NCBI GenBank assembly: GCA_030549495.1
Contig: JAUIRK010000717.1
Location: 25,543 to 89,542, forward strand
Source: Nectonema munidae
Lineage: Eukaryota > Nematomorpha > Nectonematoida > Nectonematidae
DNA length: 64,000 bases
Direction of reading: 5' to 3'
The stretch's first letter is position 1, and every line of letters begins with the position of its first letter. The position numbers and the translations under genes are program-made. This document shows positions 12,620 to 24,600 of this stretch, one piece after another. The notes beneath the pieces are model-generated. The model had not been told where the DNA came from. It did no database searches and worked only from the letters and a program-made list of their open reading frames with translations.

Positions 12620-13357
12620 ATATTGTGTGCAAATAGTCTTTTATGCAAGTCTGTTTTCTTTTGAGCTTTTTTCTGAGAAAATTTTGTTTATGACTGCCTT
12701 TATGCTGGACACTATGTCAATTGCATTTGAGTTAAAGTGACTGAAACGTTCCAGTATGGAGGAGTTTCTTCAGCTTCATCAATTGTATTTTCTATGTGTT
12801 CTTCTGTTGTAACTCCCTTATTTGAAATTAACCATATAAGTTCTTCTTTTCATTTGTCCATATCAAAGACATCAACTTAGTAATTTGTCTCTACACCAAC
12901 ATATTATTCAGCAGAACATCTTTCAGTTACCAGCAGCTGTGTAAGGTTTAACATTAGAGGCTCGAGGAACTCATCAGTCGTATAGTTTTTTGTGATTTAG
13001 ACATCTTGGAAGTTAAACAATACTAAAGTGAAAAATACTTGTGTATTTGGAGTAAAGAGTAAAGACAGTAATATTGGGAATATGATTGATAATAAAAATA
13101 ATGTTGTTCCTCAATAAGGCTTCAAAATAATGAAAAAGTTTAAAGAATACTAAAAGGAAAAATGCTTTCGTATTTATGGGTAAAGACAGTAATCTTGTTG
13201 ATTGATTATAAAATATTGTGTGTTCCTTAATCGGAGGTTGAAACAATGAAAAAGTGTCATTTGGAAAATGAAAGCAATGTTAAAGCATAGGAAAAATTTT
13301 GTACTTTCAAAAACAATTCCTTAAAGCAGGGTGTTCCTTAGGAGGGGTTTTACTGTA
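12620..13357 (-). mobile_element. Tigger/pogo-type element with transposase C-terminus
   Basis: The right end (13326-13355) reads, on the minus strand, CAGTAAAACCCCTCCTAAGG followed by AACACCC, a typical Tigger terminal repeat, with TA at 13356. About 700 bp inward the minus strand gives KKLKRKQTCIKDYL then stop-rich sequence, like the KQxxIxDFF tail that ends Tigger/pogo transposases. Between them the GTTCCTTA..GG subterminal motif recurs at about 13100 and 13220, as a tandemly duplicated ~110-bp segment. The DDE core is missing. Confidence 0.5.
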
Positions 13358-13359
13358 TA

Positions 13360-14700
13360 TATATATAGTATGATAGACCAATTACAAATTCATTTAAAAT
13401 CATAATATATACCAAGATAAATGTTGGGACAATAAAAAATATACAACAAAAATGTACTCTTATACTACCCAGGCCTTATATTTGTATTATTTCAATGATT
13501 TTTGAATTTTGACGTTAGAAACTTCCGAATAGATTCACGTGATCCTTTATCAAAATCTTATCGAACTCTAAAAAAACTTTAAATATATGTTTCCAACATC
13601 TACGAAAATGTACCTCATACCATGATACCAATCACAATTTTTTGATTTTATAAGTGTTCGTAGATAAAATCAAGTCAAAATAGAACAGTTTTGTCACTTG
13701 AATGTGAAAATATACCAGTTCAGATTTTAGTATAATAGAAAGCAGTACTTCGGAACTTTTATTTTAATATCCAAAAGTTTTAAATATTTTTGTATCGATT
13801 AAAGGGCACTTTTAAATCAATTTTTTTTTAATTGCATCAATTATCTCATGTGGTTTTACCAAGATGGCGCAAACATATTACTAAAATTAGGCAAAAAAAA
13901 GAAGATTTTGTTGTTTGAGTTCGAAGCTATCTTGATTCAAGATGAACAGGGATCGTTCCATAGTGCTCTCTACCAAGTCTGAAGCGAAAAAGTTTTATGG
14001 TTGGGTTCCAATAACATCGTGTATTATTCAAACAATCCAAATTTGAGGCCTATAGCTCATGATTACCAAAGACTTCATGCTTAAAAATGCTAATCGCCAT
14101 TTACAAAACTAATATGAAATTTTAGACCTATTCTTATTCCATGAGTATATAATAAACATTATATAAGAATAAATATAAATATTGAAAAAACATATATGAG
14201 CGAGTCTTTTTACATCTACTAAAAGTCAAGAATTTACTATATACCACATAGGTTATATACACACTACTAAAAGTCTTTATACACACGATTTCCCACAAAT
14301 CAATCATTTAAATCTAATGATAAGAAATCCTCAAAACTTTCTGCAAGTGTTTTGTTACGTGTTCCTTCTGATCTACTGCTGAAGATATTCAATATTATGT
14401 AAGAAAAGTGAGATCTTGTAATTTACAAAAAACTCGAAAGCAATATCAGACATAAATTTGAAAGAAGTAGAGGATGATATATTTTAAAATGCAATGAATA
14501 AAAATTTTAATAGGGAAGTTTCAAATTTATCTCTAACAAAAACATTCTAAATTTATCCTCTTCTCGTAAAGAGTCATTATTTATCAACATAAATTATTAT
14601 AGAAGTACAGGTTAGCTAAATCTTATTTACTTTACTCAAAAAATTATCTAAATGACTACAAAAGGTCTCTTTTCATTTACGTTTTAAGCCCACAAGATAG
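13360..14700. other. Stretch without recognisable genes
   Basis: AT-rich single-copy-looking DNA. I see no exon with plausible borders and no terminal repeats. Confidence 0.3.
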
Positions 14701-14725
14701 TGGATAACAACCTGAAACCTTTATA

Positions 14726-16097
14726 CAGGGCCCGCGCTAACCAAAATTTTTTGGGGTGGGCTCAAACTTTCTAGTGTGTTGAATATACACTTAAAGTTTT
14801 TTCAAAAAAATATCAATCTGACAAAAAATAGATATAGAAAATCATTTGAAAACTATCTTTGAGAAACAAAAATTAAAGGAGAATCATTTTATTAAAAAAT
14901 TGTGATTCTATGTTCAAACAGTTAACGTTAGTCTTCTTGGTTTTTTGTTAAAATTCTTTAGGAAATCATCAAATGTAACTTTCTTGGTGAGTTTTTTCCT
15001 TGAGAAAGAATTATCAAGTTTTCTTTTCTTTAACTCAGCATCGACTGTCTTGAAGAAGTGAAAACTCTTTTAAGTGTTGAAAAACTTCTTTCACACGACG
15101 CTGTGCTGATGCCTATTGTTAATAAAAATATCATAATTAACAATATACAAAGAAAAGATCTCATTACAGGCGGACTTAATGGGATATAATTCCTTTAAAA
15201 TATCAGAAAATTCTATTCCTGGTGGTAAGTTCTTTTCCTCCAAAAAGTTTTGATAACCTAGTTATGTCAAATATTAAAAACGATTATTATAGAAAACGTA
15301 TTATTCAAATGATAGATTACTAAGCACTGAGAAGATAAAATATTTTCGTCAGTCTTTATTTCAAGAAGAGTGCATAGTGGTTTGATTTTCTCATACATAA
15401 GAAAATGTTCTTTTGAACTAGACATAAGGCAGTTAATAGCATTTATAATAGAAATGTTTTGATCTGCAAATTCCAAAAACTCATTAAGCAAAATGGTAAT
15501 ATATCATTTTTTACCTTTTTGAAATTTCCTGTATTACTGAATCAAAGCATTCATAATATATTTTTCTAATTTTTGCAATTTCTGAATTATTATCATCATA
15601 ATTAGACTTCATGGATGAATCAACTTCAAAATCACTCAATCTTTGAGGGAAATTTTTTTTTCTTTGACTTCTAGTGTCTTCTGAGTACATATTGTTTGAA
15701 ATTTCCACAAATTTTTTAAACGCCTGTATTGGAAGGAGTTAGGAAATAAGATACGAGGATCTGAGGAAGAACAGTGTGGGATTAATTGAGGAAAACTTGA
15801 TAGAAAAGGAATTGAAAGGAAAAGGAAGCCATTTTAGGAAGGACTAAACTTTAATTAAAAAACACTTGGATTGGATTGTTATATCTAAGCACTTGACAAC
15901 TTTGTTGATATGCTTGCTTGATTGCAGGATGTTTATATTAAAAACAATGGAACAAAATTATCTATTTTACAGTGACTTGAGATTGATAAGAGGGGGAGGG
16001 GGGCTCACATTTAAGGAGAAGGGAGGGGGGCTTACTTTATGGGTGGGAGGGAGGGGGGGGCTCAAGCCCCCAATTTTAATAGGTCGCGCGGGCCCTT
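14726..16097 (-). mobile_element. hAT element with decayed transposase, inverted ends
   Basis: Inverted ends: CAGGGCCCGCGC at 14726 and GCGCGGGCCCT at the right, both followed inward by G/C-rich words ending in GGGCTCAA. The 8-mer CCTTTATA precedes the left end (14718-14725) and is also found at 16094-16101, overlapping the right end. The minus strand carries ZMYM1-like hAT pieces: RSQRKKNFPQRLSDFEV (15600-15700), FLEFADQNISIINAIN and YEKIKPLCTLLEIKTDENIL (15270-15490), and ISTASCERSFSTLKRVF (about 15040-15110), the dimerisation motif. Frame shifts and deletions separate them; the catalytic core is largely lost. Confidence 0.75.
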
Positions 16098-16109
16098 TAT
16101 ATAAGAAAG

Positions 16110-17000
16110 TTTTCATCATTTTGTTACAATAACTAAGAACTTTATTTATAGTTAGCATTAGAATGATAAAATAATGCTTTATAGATTTATTTAAGCTAAA
16201 TTATAAATTTATATTTATAAAATTTAACAAAGATTTAAAATTTTTTATTGTTTTTTGTTTTGGTTTTTACTCAAGTCTTCCAGCCTAAAGCCGATCTAAA
16301 TTTTAATTTTTTAAATGGTAATAAAGATTTTGAAATGGTAATGTATATTGATTTTAAACTGCTCTTTAATCTTTATTCATGTAAAATACCCCTTTCAGGG
16401 ATGTATTCAATAAGGAGGCCCAAGCCTCACCTCCTCATTGAGATAGAAATACAATGCCTAAAAGGTTAAAAAAAAATGAGCATATGATTTCAATAGTAAT
16501 GCCACGATCAATTGCGAATCGTAATAATTGTGCTTTTTTCGAGTATGGGGATTGAAATCGTATCAGAAAAGTTATTACCCTTTCCGATTACTGTATTCGA
16601 TTCCTCAAATAAGAGCTCTGGAAGGTTGAATAAGGATGGAGGATGAGAATATATAAAGTGTTTAAATTTTTACTCTAAATTTGGATTCTTAAAATTTAGT
16701 TTGAAAATGACAACAGTTATTTTGAATTTTTTAAGAATTTCTTTTAATAAATATATGATATTTTAAACAGCTATTTTAAAGAACCCAGACCAATTGAATG
16801 CCGATCTTACGCTTCCACCACTAGGTCATCTGCCGACAGATTTATGAATAAAAAAAACTTTACTTCTTTTTTTAAGTTAAGATGAATAAGTTTTGTAATT
16901 ATGTTTTACTTTAACATAATATAATCGCTGATTTTAAAACATAATCAACTTTGCAAGTTCTGTAAATATATGAACTATAGAAAAAATTATTTCAAATTTT
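16110..17000. other. Stretch without recognisable genes
   Basis: No gene is seen. An odd GC-richer patch at 16389-16440 begins CAGGGATGTATTC and may be a scrap of another hAT end. Confidence 0.25.
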
Positions 17001-17001
17001 G

Positions 17002-17370
17002 GTTGAAACCAGGGCCATATCAAGGGGGAGGGCAGTGGGGGCATTTCATTTTTCTACCTAAGGAGCACTATGGGGCAAGCCCGCCTCCAAAGTCTGACTC
17101 TTATGAGCATTGAGAAAGAAGTTCTGGATTGTATTGATTTTGACGAAGTCATCGATAATTTTGCTGCTGCTAAAACACGAAAAATGAACATCTAATGGAG
17201 ACTGTCTTCGACTCAGTCAGTATATATCTGAATTATGTGGCTTAATAAAAATGTGAAAATTTTTTTCTGGGTGAGGATAAGTGAGAAAAGAAAGAGCAAG
17301 GGGTGAGGGGCTTCATTCAGGACCTTTGCCCTGTGGCGCCACGATCCCTTGATATGGCCCTGGTTGAAAC
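17002..17370 (+). mobile_element. hAT non-autonomous element, 353 bp, perfect 8-bp target duplication
   Basis: GTTGAAAC at 17002-17009 and 17363-17370 is a perfect 8-bp target-site duplication. Between them the element (17010-17362) has near-perfect inverted ends, CAGGGCCATATCAAGGG. Inside, the plus strand reads LMSIEKEVLDCIDFDEVIDN then FAAAKTRKMNI and stop, which is the very C-terminus of a ZMYM1-like hAT transposase. The element is therefore a deletion derivative that kept its ends and the last ~35 codons. Confidence 0.85.
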
Positions 17371-17660
17371 CTTTATAAGGTGTAGCACCGGTCTCTGATA
17401 AACTTAGATACTACTGTTGTTGAATAAATAATAAATGTGCTAAGTCTGATTTTTAAAAACTGAAAGTAAATTTTATAAATATCAAAGAGAATGGGAACTG
17501 GCTTTTTTTTTAGTAATCTGAATCGTAAAAAATTTTGGGATTGAAATAATGAAAAATGGACGGCCTTTAAATGGGGATTTGGCAATGTTTTTCTTTTTAA
17601 ATTTTCCTTAGATACCTTTGAACATCTCAATTTTTTTAAAAGGACTTGGATAATCTTAAT

Positions 17661-18371
17661 TACCGTATATTTTGGTGTATAAGTCGACCTTTTAGCCCCC
17701 AAAAATTGAGGGTCGACTTATATAACAGTAACAAAAAGCAAACCTTTAAATCCTGTGGCATATAGGTGCAGGAAACCAGGTCTAACCTTAGGCTAATACC
17801 GACGACAGCCTCGGTGCGGTAACTACCGATGCAAATACATGTAGCTACTAATGTAATTACTTCTATTAAAAACAATTCACATTCTAATTCGACACTAATA
17901 ATGTAATAGAACTACCATTACCTTAAAATTCCACAAAATGCTATTAATCAAAGTAAAAAGACCATAATAATGTATTCATCATGCAGCCATTTGTAAAACC
18001 TCCGATCAGCTGATCGCTGACGAAACCATTTACGGTATATGTGCGTTCACACCAACCATTTTTTTTTATCACAAATGTTAAATAACAACATCTAGGATAA
18101 TATCCGATCTTTATTTCTCACTAAAATAAATTACAATAAAAAGATGTTTTATTCATTTAAAATCCTTCAAAATTGCTACAATCATCATCATCTGGTGCAA
18201 AAAGTTCATCAAATAAATCGTCATTTACAGTTTCATCGTAGGGAGCCGATAATAATTTAGGCGAGTTCTGTATTTTAGAGGTCGACTTATACCTCAGATA
18301 TTAGCAAAAATCATATAAAAAAAATGACTCTCATTTTGGGGGTTGACTTATACACTAAGAATGATAACGAA
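17661..18371 (-). mobile_element. pogo-like deletion derivative next to RNF103
   Basis: The left end starts TACCGTATATTTTGGTGT then ATAAGTCGACC; the right end carries the inverse GGGTTGACTTATACACTAAG, a decayed mirror copy. The word GTCGACTTATA also recurs inside both ends. The minus strand at 18157-18245 reads YDETVNDDLFDELFAPDDDD then CSNFEGF and stop, an acidic tail of the kind that closes pogo/Tigger transposases. The rest of the gene is gone. The right end lies about 40 bp before the RNF103 start codon. Confidence 0.6.
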
Positions 18372-18413
18372 TAATAAATTAATCTATTTTCAGACACGAG
18401 AAGATTGTGTGAA

Positions 18414-18645
18414 ATGCTGATTAAGATTTTCTTGCTGTTGCTCTTTTGCTTTTTACTGATCTTAATTCTCCGCATTCTCGAGTCTTCGTCATGGTATCAT
18501 AAAAAGTATACACGTATTTTCACAGAGAAAATCATGAATCCGCTGACGCTCAGCGTTAAGGAGTTGCAAAGGCTCCTTGAACTCCGCGGAATAGCCTTCA
18601 ACCAAGATCAGAAGCAGATTCTTGTTGATCTGCTACTTGAATCAG
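18414..18645 (+). CDS. RNF103: RNF103 exon 1: signal anchor and SAP-like helix pair
   Basis: The ATG at 18414 is preceded by an in-frame open stretch back to an AG at 18393, so a further 5' exon in the UTR is possible. The exon ends ...LLLESG with donor GTATCA, phase 1. Confidence 0.85.
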
Positions 18646-21600
18646 GTATCACTTCTACTTTTCATGAATCTATAAAGGTGTTGTCAACTTGGAGAATTTG
18701 TTTTGAAATGAGACCGATTTCTGTATTTTCTTTGTGATAAAAAAATATGTCCTTTGAATTATGACTATGACGACCACACTATTGTACCAGCTTTACAATT
18801 ATAGGCTTCGTAATATATAATTGAGAATTGCGAAAATTTCACGCTTAAAACTATGTGAGCATATGGATACTTTGATATGAAAATGTCGTTGATGGTATAA
18901 AGAATTATTTTCTCGGTGATATGAAGAATAATTTTTATTGCGAGAATCTAAGGCGTAAGACATGAGGGCATATAAATAGTGTTTCAATCATACTAATTAC
19001 TTAATTAAATTGACACATAAAAGTGCTATCGGCAAATTCATATTGAAAATTTGTATACCTGTCCATATATATAAAATATATACATTGTTTTTAACGTCTC
19101 TGAAAATACTTAAGGAAGCGCTTTTTTAGAAACGCAGAACAGTTTGTAGTATGAAAAAAGCAGGGGCGCACATCCTTAAATTATTGGGTGGGGCAAGCTT
19201 CTTTTTTAAATTTTAAAAGAATTTGTGTTGGAAACTGAACCGTAAAACAAGTAAAGTAATATGGTAAGCTTACTCACAAAACACAAGTCTAACGATATAA
19301 AAAAAACAAAATTGAAAAAATTCAAAATTAACGGTTGAGCAAAAGGCTTTTTCACCCCCTTGAAATCACTTTGGGGCGTCCCCATCTCCCTACGGATGTG
19401 CTCCCCTCGGAAAAGTTATATTTCGTGAGCATCAAGTTAATGATATATAATGAATATTGAATGCATATTTTTTTGTGTTATGTTATTAATAGTCAAAAGT
19501 TTACTTATCTACTATAATAATCTTGGTATAAGAAATTTATATTTTCAAAAGATGAAACCTAAACCATTAAATTTCATAATCTCAAGTCTGCCTGACGACT
19601 GTAATTTTGCTATAAATTTGTAACCCTATAAATATCGAAAGGGTCATTGACCCAACTAGTTTTCTTAATTCCAAGAGATAAAACTCATCGATATTCAAGA
19701 TTTTTGTATCATTTTTTTTATAATTATAAACTTATCGTAAAATACCATAAGGTCACTTCACCTAAAGTAAAATTCTGTTTAAAATCAATCTCAAGTTATG
19801 TTTTTTTTGCAAATTTAAAAAGTGGTCATTTTATTTAGTGATGGCTGTTTTTCTTCCATGCATTGATCAAATTTGCTTTTTTTTATTTCTTTCAAGAAAA
19901 AACTTTTTTTCCTATAGATATGATAAAGTTTGATTTTAGTTTTTTTGTAGACTCGGTTAATTGACCCATTTTATAGTTCTAAGTATATAAAGTATGCAAT
20001 ATTTTTAGGGATGGAATCCGCCTGCACGTTTTAGCAAGGTATGTTTTATCCCACTACGTGTACAATGAAATGAGAAATAAGTTTAAAGTAAATAAAGTCA
20101 CTAATATTTAAATTAATCCCAGAGGCTGTTTTGCAGGAGTCCATCATTTTTGAATGTTTGCATGACTAGTGGGCAACTGATTATGTTTCGCAGATAGATG
20201 ATCTGAGCTGACGTTTCTGTTGATGAAGTCTCCAGCCAGCGGAGACCCGTCTGTAGATCCGTGACGACCGTATACATCGCAGCTAACGGCTTCACATCCT
20301 ACTATGCCATCACTGTAATGAAATCACACGCTTCCTTGCCCAAACGTTTTTCATCATCGCCAAATACAATCCTTTACAATGGATTCGCAATCTTTATTGC
20401 GAAGCGTCAATAACGCGTAATTTTCCGATGCACAGCATTACGACTTAAAACCAAGGCATATCTGGCGCGTGTGTGTGTTCATGAAAACCCCTTTATTATT
20501 TTTAAAGTGTTATGAAACAGGGTAACACAGATAAGAGTTAAATTTTGTATTATTTACAAATTAAAATTAATTTGTTCAAGAAAAAAATAAATGATTTATC
20601 CTTTAACTTTATTTGCATAAATATATTTAAATTTTCTTGAAAAGTGGGTTGTATTAATATGACATCCTAACTGCTAACATATAACAAGTTAAGAGTTTTT
20701 TCATGTACACAATAAACTGTTATTTTAGTAACAACAGGATAAGTTCTATAAATTTTATGAATAATTTTATTTTTTTTGTGGAATAAAATGCATTAATTAA
20801 CTTCTTAATGAAGTACTCTTGTAATTTGTTTTTCGTGAAAATTTTACTTTAATGAAAATATTAGTTACATTTGTTACCTGCTTAATATTTAAAAAAACGT
20901 AGCCTTAAGCAATTTAGGCGTATACACAGCCATATCAAGTATATATTGGCCTTTGGGCAGTTGTAAAATTTAAAATGGATTGTCATACCATCATCCCAAA
21001 CAAAAACATTGACTGCAGTCACGTTGTGCACATGTGGGAAATTTTATTTTTTTTGACGCGTGAGCGAACAAATTTTCACAACCCGCGCTAGTGTGTGAAT
21101 GATGTCTTTTGAGAATTAATCCTTAATATAAACTTAAGTGGAAATTAAACTACATCCTCTGATTTTAGCGTTCAGTAGGGAACATATTAACACCATTGAC
21201 GTCTTTATGTTTCATTAAATAATCCTTTATCGATTTGACTCAGATTTCAGCACTCTTGTAACGGTAGACAATGATATATTTGAAAAGAATAAATATTTTT
21301 TGATTTTTTAAAGAAAATTTTTCGATTCTATGATTACAGGATTTTCTATTGATTATTATTTGACAAATATATTATTTAATATTGTGGAAATTGCAAAAAT
21401 ATAGGTAATAACTTTTGTAACATCGTATGAGGTATATCAAATCTTGGATCTAGCAAAATTTAAACAGAAAGTTGAACATTGTCTCCCTAGTCATTTGTAC
21501 ATGGAATAGAAACCATCGTTGTATACAGGTTGGAGATGAATCATCGTAGTATACAGATTGGAGATGAATCATCGTAGTATACAGGTTGGAGATGAATCAT

Positions 21601-24600
21601 TGTAGTATATAGTTTGGAGATGAATCATCGTAGAATACAGGTTGGAGAAGAATCATCGTAATATACGGGTTGGAGATAACACGCAAGTTGTCTACCCGCG
21701 TTCAACCGTACAGGTTATGAGAATATATAATTACATAACAGAGAAGAGTTTCCTAAAACTCTTCATACTGAAAAAATATTTCTTCAAATATATTATTAAT
21801 ATTATAAGCTAACGATACTAGTCATTAACTCTTCATTTTCTTCACTGATATGTTCTCATTCTGTTTATATCGTTTGGTTATATAGGAGAGTTGCTTGAAG
21901 AAGAATTGGTGGAGATTAAAAGCGTAGGCGAGTCATCTCAAGAAATGAATTCTTACGACTTTAAGAGTGAAGAAGAATTGAAAGAAAGATTGAATGACAA
22001 TGCAGAAAATGTTTTGCTTCTAAAAGTAATATATATGCATTTTAACTCAAAAATGATAACTGTTTCATAAATAAATAAATTTTCTGAAAGCAATCCTCTA
22101 AGGAGCTGGGCGTTCCAAAATCATTTTACGCTTAAAATAGCATTTAGATACCAAGTAGATCTCTAAAATCAATAATAAATCGCAAACAACTTTCTTCAGT
22201 AAAAAATACACTCTGTTATCCTGCCTGTTTTCCTCCTTTTCAAATTTGTAAAATAGAAATTTATTTTATCAAACAAAGAATCTTTATTTATACATACGTA
22301 TAAGTGAAACAATTTATTTTGCAACCCAATAGTTTTTTGAGGCTCTTTTGACTCTCACTAAAAATTCGAAATTCTTGTAGATCTTGATTCTTTAAATCGT
22401 TTAACGACTTCCTTGTAGGAAGAAGAGCTAGTTTGAGACTAAACTAGCGTTCCAATTTTTTTTTGCTCTATCAAATATTTTATAAAAAAAAATTTATATT
22501 TATAAAAGTAGTTGAGTGGATTTTTTTAATATAATCCTAATTACGCTCTTGATTCTAAAGTGGCCTCTCAAAAAAGTCAAAACCTCCCCCCCCCCCCACT
22601 CCCAATAATTTGACTCAGTTCTCTTTTTTTCTGGCCACCAAAAGTCATAAAAGATATATGTCGAATGCATCCTTGCATCAGCCCTAAATGAAATTTCCTT
22701 TACACAAAATTTTGATTTTAATAATTTGTTTTCAATTTTATTTTTCAAGAAAAAGACTTGTTCTTGTTTATTGATGTTGAGTGACACAGAGCTCAAAACA
22801 GGCGTCAATTTTTGCCTGGACATCTGATTGGTTTAAAACCTATAATCTTTAGAAAAGAGGATAACACTAATGCACTTAGCAAGAGATATCCATCGAATAG
22901 CTAACCCTCTCTTAACCTTCGCACTACGGACGATTTGTATACCCCTCGAACTACGGAGCAATGGAAAAAAACTCCACTATTATTATCATCAAATAAACGT
23001 ATACAAGAGCAATATCTCGTTATTATAAACATTTATTGCTTCTTATAGCTTGTTTAGAATGATGTTGATGAAACCATTCGACTATCATGATGATGATAGT
23101 GGAGATGATTTGATAATATTATAGTTGCATGATATTTGTTCTAACACCATTGACGGACTCCGTGCCTTTTGCCAGTGTTAAAGATTCCTTCATCTTCGAA
23201 TTTTTCCATTAAATTTAAAATATCCAGCCAATAGTTGAGGAAAGAAAAATAGAGAGAATGTGAAGGATTGGTGCATCTAGTTTTTAACTGATGTATTATC
23301 AATTGATTTGTGGCTGGAGACTGTATTGATGTAATAGGAACACTCTCAGTGCTGTTAATTTTGAGTGTATGTGTGTAGATAGGTTTTGTTAAAAACAAAT
23401 TTTTTTCTAGTTTTCGTTAAAATAATTTTGTCGATACACTTATTTGTAGTTTTTGGAACTCGTTTATGCGGTAATCCTTTGTCCGAACAAAAACCAAGAG
23501 AAACGCATTTGCGTAATCTTACTTGGTATCGAATTCGTTATACCAAATTGCAGTTCTCTATCTAATCCTTATTTTACATTGAAAACTATTCATTAATACA
23601 GCTTATCTGAAATTATGCTACTCACTTTGACACTGGCAAGAATACCAGTTTACATACTTGCTAACCAGAGTTGATGTTGTGTAACAATAAATCCGTGTAA
23701 TCACCGCTGCTTGATTTTCTTGATAAATAAATCATCTTGTTCAATAAATACATGTGTGCTATTTGCCAAAATCAAACGGTTCTTACTTCTATACAAGTTG
23801 AAAGTGTGGTGCAACAAAACATCCAAAATAATTTGTTTAAGAATTCCACGTAGATAGCGTGTATGTATAGATAATTTCGATTACATTTGTCAACTTAGTT
23901 AATGTATATTATTATGTAACTACAAACAGTTGACGATACGAACAAAGATGCTAGTGTCTACTACTACTTGCTTAAAGTCTAACTACTCACTGACATCAAA
24001 CAGGTTTTTTGCATCTTGCCTAACCGTTTATTGGGCATACTGCTAAATTCAATAATCTAGCTAATATTCATATTCACTTAACTAATTACACTTTCATGCC
24101 AAAATTTATATTTTCTGAACATTCATCAATACAAAAAATAAAATGGAATTTGACGAAATTAACTGAAACAATTTCCTTTTTTGAAATCGTAAAAGAATAC
24201 GCATTTTTAAAAATTTGCAAATTTTTTATTCTAGTCAGATCTTACATGTTTATCAGGCATCATTACAGTGTTATAGCTTTAATACATTTAGAACATTACA
24301 CTTTTAAGGCTTTTTTTTCAATTTCACTTAAGAAAGAGATAACATGATGATTTTAATGATAACGTGGACCACAATTTATTTTTAAATTATAAAAGTTTTG
24401 ATTGCAAATGTAAACAATTTACTTTTTATTGGGGACAAAAATTCCATTCTTTCTATCGAAAAAAGGATCACTAATTCCTTTAAGACACGACTGAATTATA
24501 AACAATCTTCACACAATAACACGTAGCCTCTTTTCAAATATATTTTCCTTTGTGAATTCTTTTCCTCTTAAAATTCATCATTATTGTAGAATGCAATGCG

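Noticed and set aside
20113-20470. GC-richer patch with a 60-codon minus-strand frame
   Set aside because: Composition stands out slightly, but neither strand gives a protein I recognise and no repeat ends are visible.
22912-22950. piggyBac end starting TTAACCTTCGCACTACGG
   Set aside because: Looks like an end but no second TTAA-bordered end could be found; kept only as a note in the intron entry.
23141-23398. 85-codon minus-strand frame
   Set aside because: No recognisable motif, lies in an RNF103 intron, and no splice or repeat evidence supports it.
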